Below, in pieces: positions 37,701 to 50,778 of a DNA stretch of 64,000 nt. This stretch comes from Diospyros lotus. Its lineage: Eukaryota; Streptophyta; Magnoliopsida; Ericales; Ebenaceae. The notes beneath the pieces were generated by a model that saw only the letters and a program-made list of their open reading frames with translations, was not told where the DNA came from and made no database searches. Location of the stretch: contig NC_068338.1 in NCBI RefSeq assembly GCF_014633365.1, positions 14,332,616-14,396,615 of the forward strand. The letters are read 5' to 3'. The first letter of the stretch is position 1; every line of letters begins with the position of its first letter. Both the position numbers and the translations under genes were made by a program.

Positions 37701-40700
37701 ATGGTATCCGAATAGATCTTGTTCATATCCGGATGTGTCCAACAGTGATTGTGAGTAGTATCCGGATGCCTTGAGTCGTATCCAGATGTGTCTATTATTC
37801 TCTATAAGTAATATCTGGATGAGCCTGTAGTATTTTTGTGAAGATATTCGGATGCTTTCTTCGTGTATCCGGATAGGTTCAGTATATCCGAATGTCTCAT
37901 TAAAAGTTGAATTTCATATTCGAATAGTCTCCAGTAGCATCCGAATGCCTCAGTAAGATATCCGGATAACCTAAATCATATCCGGATGTCCTAGTTCATA
38001 TCCGAATAGCTTCTGTTTGAATGCCAGTGTATCTGGATGAGCCTTCTTCATATCCGAATGTCCTTCCTCCTATCCAGATATACTTCCTGATATTCGGATG
38101 GCTTTTCCAAAAATTCAATTTAACTTCTAGTGATGTTTTAATCCAAGTTTTAATTAAATTAATGTATTCAATACTCTTAAATATTGAATTTTCATACCAA
38201 GAATGATAAATTTATCAAGTTAATCATGCCCATACCATAGTTCATAATTCATAAAATCTTTGTATTCCAATATTCTGAAGATCAGATTTCATGGTTAGTA
38301 TTTGTTATGACATGTTCAACATTATTCTATGAGATTATGTGCATACATTGTGGTATAAGCATTTAGCATAACTTTATATGGAGCATTACATATTATGTGC
38401 CAGCATATATATGAGCATAACATTGCATTATGCGCTCCAAGCGGCTTGTCCGCGGGGATTTCACCAGTTTCAGTTTCAACTCAGTTTATGAGTTGCCCGC
38501 CTGATGGCCACCAGGGGGCTAAGGGTATATTGCCCACAGTATGTGCTTACAGTTTTTCTGTTTACAGGATTTAGATCAGTTAGGTATGTTTTATCAAATT
38601 ATGTGGGCTTATGAGCCAAAGTTGCATACCTGCATTTAGTTTACAGTTTATGTGCATTACACTTTTATGAATGCAAACGGACAGTGATTATACTTAGTAC
38701 AACTTCAGTAAGTACTTTATTAGTATCGATATTCTTTAATTCAGCTTCAGTATTCTTTCCAACTTATTACTTGCTGAGCTTTGTAGCTCACCTTGTACTC
38801 TTCACCATTCCAAGTCCTAGCGGGGGAGTATCAGATGTGAGGCCTAGCAGCAGTAATCAGTAGTGTGTGTACGTGGAGCAACTCAAGACTAAAGATGTCT
38901 GGGAGTTTTGTTAGTATTGATGTTAAAAAGTGTCTTGTCAAGGTTAGAAGTATTTCATTTATTTTTTTCAGTTGAGGGATTTTTCCTTGGGTAGAGTCCG
39001 TGGTTTATAGTTTATATTGACTCAGAGTTTTTATTCCAGTTGATTGAGATGTTCAGTTATGGTATCAGATTTCAATTTATCAATGAGTTTTATTTATTTT
39101 ATCTATTTTCCTTGTAACACCTCATCTCAGGCAGTTCTAGGAGAGGGGGTATTATACCATGTGTATTCCATTCACCACATTCAAATAGGGTATTGTTGCC
39201 TTTGAATGTGTTCCATTCTGCTCGTTCAAAATGCTTTTTCCAAATTTATTCGAATGAATTTGATAATCATTCAAATAGCACTAGTGTGCAAGTCACTCAC
39301 ACTAGATTTCGAGGCTCTATACCCAATTTTGCAACCAATGTTGTCAGAAACTCAAAATTAAGCGTGCTCAGGTGGGAGTAGTGATAAGATGGGTGATCCC
39401 CCGGGAAGTTTTCATGTTGCACCCTCAAAATTAAATAATTAATTAATTAAATAAATAAAGATCAATAAATTCTGTAATTCAAGGAAAAAGATGAGCAATA
39501 TGTGGTTCCTAATAATAGTAAAAACAACTTGTGCGTTTTATACTTTTGTGTGAAGTTATGACATGTTCAGCATTATTTCGTGAGATTATGTGCATACATC
39601 TTGGTATGAGTATTGAGCATGACTTTATATGGAACACTACATATCGTGTGCTAACATGTATATGAGCATTACATTATGCGCACTAGGCGACTAGTCTGCG
39701 GGGATCCCACCAGTTTCAGTTACAGCTCAGTTTATGAGTTGTCCGTTTGGTGGCTACCAGGGGGCTAGGGGAATATTTCACACAGTATGTGCTTACAACT
39801 TTTATGTTTGTAGGATTCGGATCAGTCATGTATGTATTACAGTTATTTGGGCCTATGAGCCAAAGTTGCATACCAACATTTATTTTACAGTTTATATGCA
39901 TTACATCTCTCAATGCAAGGACAGTTAGTATTTGTATGAGTATCGATATTTCTCGATTCAGTTTTAGATATTCTTTCCAGCTTATACTTGCTGAGCTTTG
40001 TAGCGCACCTTGTACTCTTCACCATTCCAGGTCCTAGCAGGAGAGTACCAGATGTGGGGCCTAGTAGTAGTGGTCGGTAGTATGTGTACATGGAGCCGCT
40101 CAAAATAAAAGATGTCTGGGAGTGTGTTAGTTTATAGTGTCTTATCAGTTAGGATTATTTTATATTTCAGTTGAGAGATTTTTCCTTAGACAAAGTTTAT
40201 TGTTTTCAGTTTATTTCGACTCAGAGTTTTTATTTTAGTTGATCGAGATGTTCAGTTATGGTATCCGATTCCAGTTTATCAAAGAGATTTATTTTATTTT
40301 ATCTATTTTTCCCGTAGCACCTCTTCTCTAATAGTTCTAGGAGATGGGGTGTTACATTTTGGGTTTCCTTTGATAATTGATTATAACTTTTCATACCATA
40401 TATAATGTTTTGCTTTGTTTGTTTTGGGTGTTGTTTCTTTCTTGTTATGTTATATTAATAAATATTTGGCTTTTGAAAAAAAAAAATACTATGTCATGTT
40501 TGGTTGGGAGGAATGGAGGGTTAGGGAATAAGAATGGGAATAGTATTCTCTCAAAAGGCTGTGTGGTTGCTATGAAAGAATGACAAGATTCATTCCGTAG
40601 GAATGACCATTCCCTTAAATGATTGAAAGACTTTCTATAACAAAATAGATGGAAAGTTTTTGCATTCTATGGAATAGGAGGTATTATTACATTTTTACCC

Positions 40701-43700
40701 TCGTATTTTTCTTTTAATTTTATAGTGCGATATATAGATTTCTCTCCATTCGCATGCTGCCTGTCGCAAATGCTATTGTTTATCGTCGTCTGTCACCACT
40801 TGATAAAATTTTATTTTAAAAAAATTTATTTTGTTAATTTTTTATTTAATATTTTTACCTAAAAAAGGGGAAATAATTTGGTTTTACATATATTTGGTAG
40901 TTATATGATTTTTTAGAATTAAATATTATTTTTAAAGGTTTTTCAATTTTAATAATGTAAAAGAAAATTTTTGTCAATGCATTATGTTTTTACTATTCCA
41001 TCAAAATAAAGACATATCAAACATAATATTGAAATAGAATGGTCATTCCATTCTTGCCTTGTGCTAAACATGGTGATTGATTGGAATAGTCCTATTCCAT
41101 TCATGTTCCCATTCACTATCATTTTCCTTTTCCATTCAAAACCATTCCTCCCCAACCAAATGTATTACTTTCAGTTGCCTCCCTTTCTAGAAACCCTAGA
41201 AAGGTGAGGATTCTTGTTCCCATATCCATCTCAAGATCGGCTTGGTTCAATCCTTTATTCCCTTTATTTTTTTAATTGCTTTCTTTTCCTTCACCATCCC
41301 TTTGACCTCCACCCTAATGGCTTATCATAATCATCCCCTCAACCTCTTTATGACAGCTTCTTCTCCTGTTGACACCATCCCTTTCTTTGTTTTTCATCCA
41401 TCCTCACATTCGACCTTATTCACCCTATCTCCTTAACCTCACTATTGCTAGCCTTTATCCATTCCATTAGTACCTTTATGAAATCATTACCCTCCAAAAC
41501 CCTTTCTTCCCCCTTCCTATAAAAAATACCCTTATTTTATGCAGTAGGAGCCACCTTCTATTAGAAGATCTAGACTTGCAATCTTGTAGGTTCTTTTGGT
41601 TGGCTCATGACGGCGAATAATTAAATAACATGTCTTATTTTCTAATCAAGTATATGGCCTTGACAAAAAGGAATCCTCAAGCATCGATGAAGTCATGCCC
41701 TTTTGCTTTGCTCCTTTCTAACACTATTTTAAAGAATCTATTTGGGAGGTGCTAGTGTAGCTGTTATCATACATTTTAATGCTTGTTGTTTTGCTCCTAA
41801 TTCTATCTCATGGGACATTTTAGTTTGCTCATTTTTGTTGGATATTAAACTTGCACGAAATTTAAGAAATAGAGGGAAAAATCTAGAGCAAAAAATTTAA
41901 GGAATGGAGAGGAATGGATTTAATCAAGGGCAGATCCAGGAATTTAGAATGCAGGGACTAGATCAGGTTGTTCAAATTACAATATATGCCTACTCTGTGT
42001 GTAGATGCAAGAGGATTATAGTTTATGTAGAACAAGGATTACAAATTACAATTCTACATATATGCACGAGGATTATAGTATATGTAGAATGCAAGGGCTG
42101 AATTTAGAACACATGAGCTGAATTACAGTTTTGCATATATATATAATTCTACATATATGCACGAAGATTATAGTACATGCTCACTATGTGCATAAACACA
42201 CACAATTTACATTTCACAAACTTTAATCTAATTTCGCAACTATGTGTGTATTAATCTTCACATGGATCTGGGTTGAGGCTAGCAAGGGCTGAAGCACAGT
42301 CCAACCCTCCCACATATCCACCTTTGGATTTTATGGAAGACAAAAGTGAGAGGCTCTCTTAGAATAATAAAGACTTTTACAATTTCCATGAAGCTTTCAG
42401 AATCTTGAAGTGGAATTTAATTTTCCGTAATTAATAATTTGTATCTTTTGCCTATAAAAGGGCTTTATACTCAATCAGTTAAAAAAGGGAGAAATACAAG
42501 AAGTTATTTTCCTCTCCAAGTTATTCTCTCTTATAACACCATCGTACATAAGTGATTAAAAGAGTAAGTGAGATTAGGAGTCACAACCATAGTCCAACAA
42601 GTGGTATCAGATCTTGAAGTTCATGGGTTTGAAAGGGAAATAACAAACTAGTACCTGTAGAGCAGTTTGTGTTCGTCGCCATCTCTGTTCCATTACTTGT
42701 TATTGACATTGGATAGAAGGATTTGAAGCAAGGGAGTTTTCTAGTTTTGAAGATGCAAAGAAAAAACTAGTGGTCGTTGGAAATTTTTGGAGAAAAGAAG
42801 AAAAACAACTAAAGATTTGGTGTGAAAAGTCAAAGACATGAAGGAAAATGGCTATAAATTGGTTTCGAGCTCCAAAAATCACAAAGCACAATTATGACAT
42901 TTCATGTATCCAAATGAAGACACTTTTGGGATCACTTGATGCATAGGAGCTTGTCTAAGATGACTATGATGAACCAACCAACATTGCTCAGTTGCTTCGC
43001 GTATTACGAAAGCTGTATTACTCAAAGGGGGAATGTTACAAGAGCGTAGTGAGTGATAAGCATAAGAGGCATGCTTGAATGGCAACGACAATAGTGTGTG
43101 TAATGCCCTATTCCTAAGTATTACAATGATACTAAGTACATACTAAAAATCACATAAAAGAGTTAGGGAAATCCTTATCAACGGAAGTAAAGGATCGAAC
43201 CAGAAAGCTAAAAGTTAGAATTTTCACTATGTTTCTTTGGTACAAGCTTAATGATAACACACACTCACACTCACACTCCTTAAGTTTTAGTATCATAGCA
43301 GTTGACCATAGTACAACATTCAGGATATACATATAAAAACAACGTTTACTTAGAAAGATTTAAGCTACACGTCTACCACCTCTTTTCCCTTGCCTTTACT
43401 TGACCCTGAGGTACCTAGCATGTTTGAATATGTCGATGTGAGATATGAAACATCTCAGTGAGTGATTCAAAATAAAAGTTCATGTGTGTATATGCAATAT
43501 GCCATATGTCATGAAACTCTCTTCATGGTAGTGAGGTAATGATGTTGTAATCATCCCATTGATCATTATGTCCAAACACCCTGCCCCTCCACAGGCTACG
43601 CTATCCTCCCGATCACACATGATGAACTTGATGTTAACTTACCACAAAATGTCGTGATGCATAATAACAACAAAAACGAGATGCGTGGTAATAAAGGACA

Positions 43701-46700
43701 CATGATATGCAAGCCACAAGCCACACAAATGAAGTAAAAATGTCCAGGATGGATAAATATATGCAAGAACCACCCACTTTGTTTTTTTACCTTCGGGAGT
43801 ACTGTTCACACTTGTCAGTTTTGGGTTTTCTATAGTAAACACAAGTTGTCGTAAAATAAATATCAAATATTTTTACATAAACCTATTATATTTATTTTAT
43901 TTTATTTTCCTAGAAAATTGCAAGGGAAAAGGACATGTAACGCGCCCTTATGAGCCTCCAGAAGATGCCCCATGCGCCTGCACACTCTAGTCATCTTCTC
44001 CGGCTATAGCGTTCGCGATTCTGACCAGCCTCTATTTTTTGGCTTTTTCTTTCTTGTTTTAACTTTGATTTACTCCTTGTTTGTCCCTATGGCTTCCTCT
44101 TTCTTCCCTCTACTTGAATATAGCCTTCGATTGACCTTTTGTGGTCGGTTTTTGACAACTTCAACTTAGTTTTTGGCAAAACCCAAAAATTAAGCGAAAC
44201 TTTGTTTCTCCCTCATTTTTTCACCAAATTCACTCTTTTTTTCCTCCAAAACCTTCCCCTTACTCCCAAGAATCTATTCCTCACCTCTAATCCCCTAAAA
44301 CCGACCTAATTTTCCTTTAATTTTCTCTGGTTGCTTCAAACTCCATTCTTTGCCAATTTATAGAATTTTTCGGCCAATCCCATTTCACCACTTGCTATGC
44401 CACCTGTTGTTTTGATTTGTGTGCCTCATGATTACTCTCAACCGTTGGTTTGGCCGGTTTGTTTCTCCGATGAGTTTGTTATAAGTTTTAAAAATTACAC
44501 TTAGGCCCGAAACTTCATACTTTTGCACTTTGACCCTTATATCTTTTAGAGTCTTAGCCATCCTTGAATATACTTTATTTTGGTCACCAAATATCCTTTG
44601 TGAGAGGCTTCTCTTACCTCTCATTGCCTCTAAAAATTTTTTAATACTTTTGTTAAATTACATTTTCTCCCAAATTTTTTAAGAAATTACACTTTTGCCC
44701 TTGTACTTCCATGATCCTTTGAAATGTTATATTTCCTCAAATGCATAAGTCTTAAAAAAATTTTGGGTATTATAGTGTGGTTCGAAGTTGAAGCCACCTT
44801 AAATTAAGAAGAAAAGAATGAGCTTAAATTTTCAAAAAAGAAGGATAAAAAAACGTTATACACAATTTACCAAGGGATCAATGATACAAACTTTAAAACA
44901 TGCTTACAAACTTTAAGATCTCAGTTTGAGACATTGTGATAAGAAAGTTTAGGGTCAATGTCCAATTATTTTTAATGAGTAATTAGAATTATCCATCAAA
45001 TAAGGAGAAATGGAGATGTCACCAATGTACAAGTCATGGAAAAAAAATTGAGGTTGTTAGAGTCAAAATACAAATTGGTGTCAATAGCCATTGAAGAATC
45101 AAATGATTTGGAGCAAATGATTGTGGAGCAACTTATGGGATTACTTCAAATATATGAGGAGAGATTAAAAAAGGATGTTAAGCCCCCCTAAAGAAGTATT
45201 ACAAACAAAGCTAACAACAATAGGAAAGAAATGTGAGCTAAGTAGAGTAGGCTTTTAAAGATGAAGGTGATATGATAAAAAATTGAAGAGGTGGTTGATA
45301 TCTAAACAAAGAGCAAGGCAATAAAGGTGAAATTGGAAACTCATTCAATCAAAGAAGACAAAGTCATAGTAGAAGATAAGGCTGTGGATGCTAGTCAAAT
45401 TGGAGGTTTGATAAATTTGAGATCCAGTGCTATTACTAGAACAAATTTGACTACTATGCTTCAGAATGTTGGTCTAAGAAGAAGAAAGATAAAATAAATC
45501 TCTTTTTTTTTATCAAGAGGAAAAAATATATGATGGAGTCTTACTCGTGATCTATAACAATGTGAACACTAGTGGCTCAATTACTTGGTATTTGGACACG
45601 GGTGCATCCAATCATATTTGTGGAAGGAAGGAGTTCTTAATTTGGGAAGCTTGATGAGGTGTGTAGCGACAATATCGCTTTTGGTGGTTTCTCACAAAAT
45701 CCAGTTAAAGGAAAAGGAAAGATCTCATTACAATTAAAGAATAGTGATCAAAGATATAGTGTATGTCTACTATGTACTTGACATGAAAAAACATATCGAG
45801 TCTGGGGTAGTTGCTAGAAAAAAAGATATGAAATCCAGATGAGAGATCTTTCTCTCTCAATGCGTGACAAGAACAATATCCGAGTCACATTTGTGAAGAT
45901 GACCAAGCATCGAATATGTTTCCATTGCACTTAACTATAACACCCGAGAATTTCATAAGTATATAAGTGTAATTTATTTAGGGTATAAGTAGAATTTCCC
46001 AAAAGATTTAGGGGCAACAGTGTAATTTTATAGTATTGAGTGACTGAATCGGCAGAAGGGAGTGCTCTGGAACTCAAATGTTGAAGAAAAATGATATGAT
46101 GTTGACGAGCATTTCGAGAATGATTTTAGGTGTCGAAAGAAATCAAATCAGGAACGATTTTCGGTACAGTTGTAATTCAGGCTGAAAAATCGAATCATAG
46201 TAGGAGACCTCCGAAAAGTCAATGGGACCTTTAAGAGACTTTGATTTAGTAAGTAGAACAAAAAATGGTTTCGGGTTGAAACAAAAGGATTTACGATTAA
46301 ATCATTCATTTGGGCCTAAGTGTAATTTTTTAATTTTACCCGAGGGAGGTCTAAACAATGTTTTTTTATGAATTTTTTGGAATGAAATGAAGATCCTATA
46401 TCTTGTGGATCCTAGTGATATTGTTGGATAAATCAGGCGCCTCAAGGAAAGGGGCCGAATGCAAAAGGAGTTCGAGAAGGGGTGAAAGTGTAATTTTTCA
46501 AAACCTGACAGTGTGAACATTGCCATGGCCGACCGACTGAGGGTGGCCTGGGGGAGGTTCATCGTGACCTAGGGAAGCTTGGAGGCCAAGCCTTGGCCTT
46601 TGATTGGTCGAAAGCTACCGGGTTTTTGCTATAAATAAGGCTGAGAGTTTTCAAGTTTAAGCATCAAAATTTCTCAAGATTTTGGAGAAATTAGAGGGTT

Positions 46701-49700
46701 TGGATAAAGGGTTTTTACTCTTAAGGTGGCAAGGATAATTTCTGGAGATTTTGGTACATTTTAGAGTGAATTTAAGTGGTATTCGAGCTTGGCCAGAAAA
46801 CTTGAGGCAGATGTCGGAGCCGAACCTGTAACTGGTTGTTTGAGGCATTTTCTGGTGTTGTTTTGGGCAACCAAGGGTACCCCTAAGATCGTCTTCAGGA
46901 GGGCTTTAAGGGGGTGTGATCAGATCAGTCATCAGAGCAGTCACTAGCGATCGAAAGCTAAGAAAATGATCAACGCGTGAGCTGCACGCGCCATCCTTCA
47001 CTTGCAAACACGTGCTAGGTGCGTGAGCCAGTGGTATTTTTCAAAATTATTTTTAATATTTTTTAAAAATTATTTTAGGATTTATTTCGTTGGAAAATTT
47101 GGAAAAATATTTGAGGAGATAATTATTTTGGAATTATCGAGGACAAAAATAGGAGAAAATTATTGAAAATTTAGAAGGAAAAAGGGATTTTGATGTTCTT
47201 TTGAATAAATGTGATGTTTAGGGATCATTGAGCCTCGAGGTTGAGCAAAAGTTTGGTTGTTTGAGTTTTTGCACGAAAATCGTGGTCGTGCATAAAAAAC
47301 GAGACGTTCTAATATACGTTCGAGGTGAGTGTTTGCCCCTATGATTTTATTTACTATGAGTTATTTCTTGAAAATTGATTTTGTTACATGCAATGGTTTT
47401 GGCATGTAAATGGTTGATTTCATGTGAAAGGTTCATCCAAACTGTTTATTTACGTATGCATTGAAATACGTGCATTAAAATGTTATTTTTATGTAATGCA
47501 TCATTACATGTTGTGGATATGGCATTGGCATGTGTGTTGGACATGGGTAGTGTTCCGGGATACTTTTTAGTAGGAATGTAATCTCTGGCATGATTGTGGT
47601 GAGCCGGGTTCCTACGTCGATGTTGACCCTTCCATGTCGGGAGTGGTAACGATTATTATCGATATGTCAGAGAGATGTGTTGATGTTGCCCCTCTTAAGC
47701 GAGATTGTGTTGTGCCAATGTGTCAATGTGGTTATGTTGTGTTTAGAGAGATTACTCTTTTCCCATGGTATAGGTTAAACGCAGTGTGGGATTCTCTTGG
47801 GTTGGGACATGTCCAGATACGTTAGTCGTTCATGGTTTTGCATTCATAAAAATGTTTTGAACTCTCATTTAGATGATTCATCATCTAATTTGGACTATGT
47901 CCTTAGAATATTCAAACGTTTCAGATAAAAGCAACGATGCCAAGGGAAAGAAGGTTATCGAGATGTAGTCGTGGTTTACATTGGTGATCTTTAGCGTATA
48001 TTTTGTCTATGTTTGATGTGTTGTAGTTGTTATTGAGACATGAGTCTTTAGGGATTTTGTTATGAAGATGTCATGTCAAACAATAATACAGTTTCTATGT
48101 TATAAATGAAATGTTCGGTTATGTATAATTTTGAGGTTTCGATCTTACTTCCGCTAATGAGACAATTGTTACCTGTCTTAGCTTATTCATTTTTAAGTTG
48201 ATATGCTGAGAAGATAGAATTAGGATTGTCGGAGATTGATTTATATTGGGTATTTGTTGAAAAAAAAATATATCCTCGAAATCCTAAGTCATTTAAACGC
48301 CCGAGAAAGCGGGACGTTACAGTTGATATCAGAGCAAACTAGTAAAATACCCCGATTGGAGATTCTGGGGTACTATTGGAAATTGAGAATGATTGAGTCA
48401 GGGATATGGTTAGTCTGATATGACTTAACCTAGCTATCAAGTTAGGTTTGTGAATAGGTAATATGAATCATCGAGGTTCGAGTATAGGAATGATTTGGTA
48501 TAGATCAAGGATCCTAGAGAATGATCTGAAATAAGAAACCTAGGATGGTTTGATAAGTGTTCTTGATAATAGAATTAATTTTGATGATAGGAATATTGAA
48601 ATTGAGGTTACCTCTAAGAGAGTGTTATTTTTTTTTTTCCTTTTTCTGATGGTGAACACTCGTAGAATCACGGATCTCTACAGACGAGATGAAAGTGACA
48701 ATAGTAGTAGTCATCGTAGTTGTTCTGTGAATCCTATCACTAGCAATGGATGACAAGAAAAGCGATCAGGTCCTAGTGAGAATAGACTTAATCGAATGGA
48801 AAGGATCTTAGAAAATATACTAACATATGTAGCAAGAAACGAGCCACCAAGGCACACCACTAATGTGCTGGATCAATATCGTCTGCAGAGACTCATGGTG
48901 TTTAAAGGAAGGGCAAGAGATGACCCTGGTGTGGCCGAATACTGGATGGAGCAAACCAACAAGCTACTCCAACACCTGCAATGCAGTGATGAGGAGAACA
49001 CTACAAAAAATCCATAATTTAGTGACGGGAGTATCTGTCGCTAAAATAAGAAAATTCGACAATAAAAAATTTAGATTTAGTGACAAAAAAAAATCCATCA
49101 TTAAAACTGGCGTCGCTAAAATTTAACGATAGACGTATTTAGTGATGGAAAACCCTGTCGCTAATTTGTGACGGGATCCCCCGTCACTAATTAGGGAATA
49201 ACCCCGTCGCTAATTCAAATCAGTGACGGGGGTATACCTATCACTAAATTAAAAAATAAATTATTTAAAAATCTATAAATAAAATAAAGATATTAATGAA
49301 TAAAATAAATAAAATAAAAATAAATTATTTATTTTTAATATATTAATGAATAATATTTTTTAATAAATAAACTAATTAATTAAAAAATAAAAAAAAATAA
49401 AATTTTTAAACATAAATAATTAATATATATTAAAAGTATAAATTATATAAATAAAATTTATGATAATTAATAATTTATTTTAATTAATTGAATAGAAATT
49501 CAAAATTTATTTATATAATTAATATTTTTTATGTATATTATTATACATAATATACAACCTATACTAGACTATATTTTTTTTTTATATAATTAAGTGTAGT
49601 GTCAAATTGACCAAAAAAGGTGAAGAGAAGTTGGTGAATCCAACCTACTAGAAAAGTTTGGTTGGGAGCCTGTGTCACTTAAGATAAGTTTGGAGTCAGA

Positions 49701-50726
49701 CTAGTAAGCAGATAAACGGAGACACCTAAAAGTTCACATTTAATACTTGAGGATTCTATGCAACATCAAAGGAACAATCTAATTTAGGTTGTACTAATCC
49801 CCATAGAACCTAGGGCTTATTGGATATAGTGATAGCGATTAGGGTGGAATCCTTGATGATTGGAAGAGCACTATATATGGGATAAATATTTTATTTTAGA
49901 GGAACTACTTTCATATGTAGTTTATAGTTGTTGTCTAATTGACATTGCAGCTACCTCATGCGCATGTCATGTAGTTTGGCTACGAAGATTATTAAAGGAG
50001 TTGAAGGTGGAAACAAGAGAGACTAATGAAGTTATATATTGATAACAAGTTAACCATTGCTCTAGACAAGAATCTAGTTTATCATTATGGGTCAAAGCAT
50101 ATTGATACTTGGTTCCCTTTTTTTCGAGAGCAAATCTAGGCTAAAGAGATTGATCGCCGGTGCATGTAAAGACAATTGAGTAAGTTGTAGATATATCACT
50201 ACATCTGAAGACTAAAATGTTCTAGCATCTCCATGGTAAGGTTGGAGTTATTGAAGGTGCAAATTTAACGAAAGAGAATGTTGGATATTAAACTTGAACA
50301 CAATTGCAAGATAGAGAGAAGAATCTAGAGCGAATAATAAGTTAAGGGAGAAGAATGGATTTAATGGAAGACAAAAATTAGTAGGGTCTCTTGGAATCTC
50401 AAAGTGATCTCTATCGATCCAAGTAGACTTATAATTTCTATGAACCTTTTGGATTCTGCAATATATAAGAATTTAATTTTTTATAATTAATAGTGTCTCT
50501 TTTGCCTATAAAAGCGCCTTGCACTCAATCAGAAGAAAATGGGGAGAAATACAGGAGGTAATTTTCCTCTCCATTATTCTCTTCTATAACACCACCGCAC
50601 ACACAAGTGATTAAGAGAGAGAAAGATTAGGAATCACAACCATACTCCAACAATTGTTTCAATTTTCCATTGTCAAGCACTGGATTGTTTTGTTTCTTAT
50701 TGTGCTTGTGGATATTTGGAGCATTT

Positions 50727-50778
<52 letters not shown>

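Larger units (their letters stand above)
35272..40346 (+). repeat. Solo LTR A (TGTAACGACC family), interrupted
   Basis: Starts TGTAACGACCC and ends GGGGTGTTACA, flanked by TTTTG at 35267-35271 and 40347-40351. Without the insertion at 36502-39156 it is about 2.4 kb. A TATA-like run (about 35621-35633) suggests sense on plus. It carries a cluster of ATTCGAAT motifs on both sides of the insertion (36230-36495 and 39175-39275). No internal region remains. Confidence 0.88.
41836..50652 (+). mobile_element. Composite Ty1/copia element in intron 2
   Basis: 5' LTR 41836-42599 and 3' LTR 50279-50652 share their start (TGTTGGATATTAAACTTG), their middle (GGAGAA...GGATTTAAT, AAGACAAAA) and their end (TCCAACA). 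Flanks ATTTT (41831-41835) and ATTGT (50653-50657) could be a decayed TSD. PBS, gag, protease, the end of RT and RNase H are in order on plus. Integrase and most of RT are missing. Inside sit a hAT MITE (in the 5' LTR), a solo LTR (43099-44774) and a gypsy/CACTA stretch (45936-49601). Confidence 0.85.

Noticed and set aside
37440..38105. CRISPR-like array
   Set aside because: Short degenerate palindromes with irregular spacing in a plant LTR; no uniform repeat/spacer structure.
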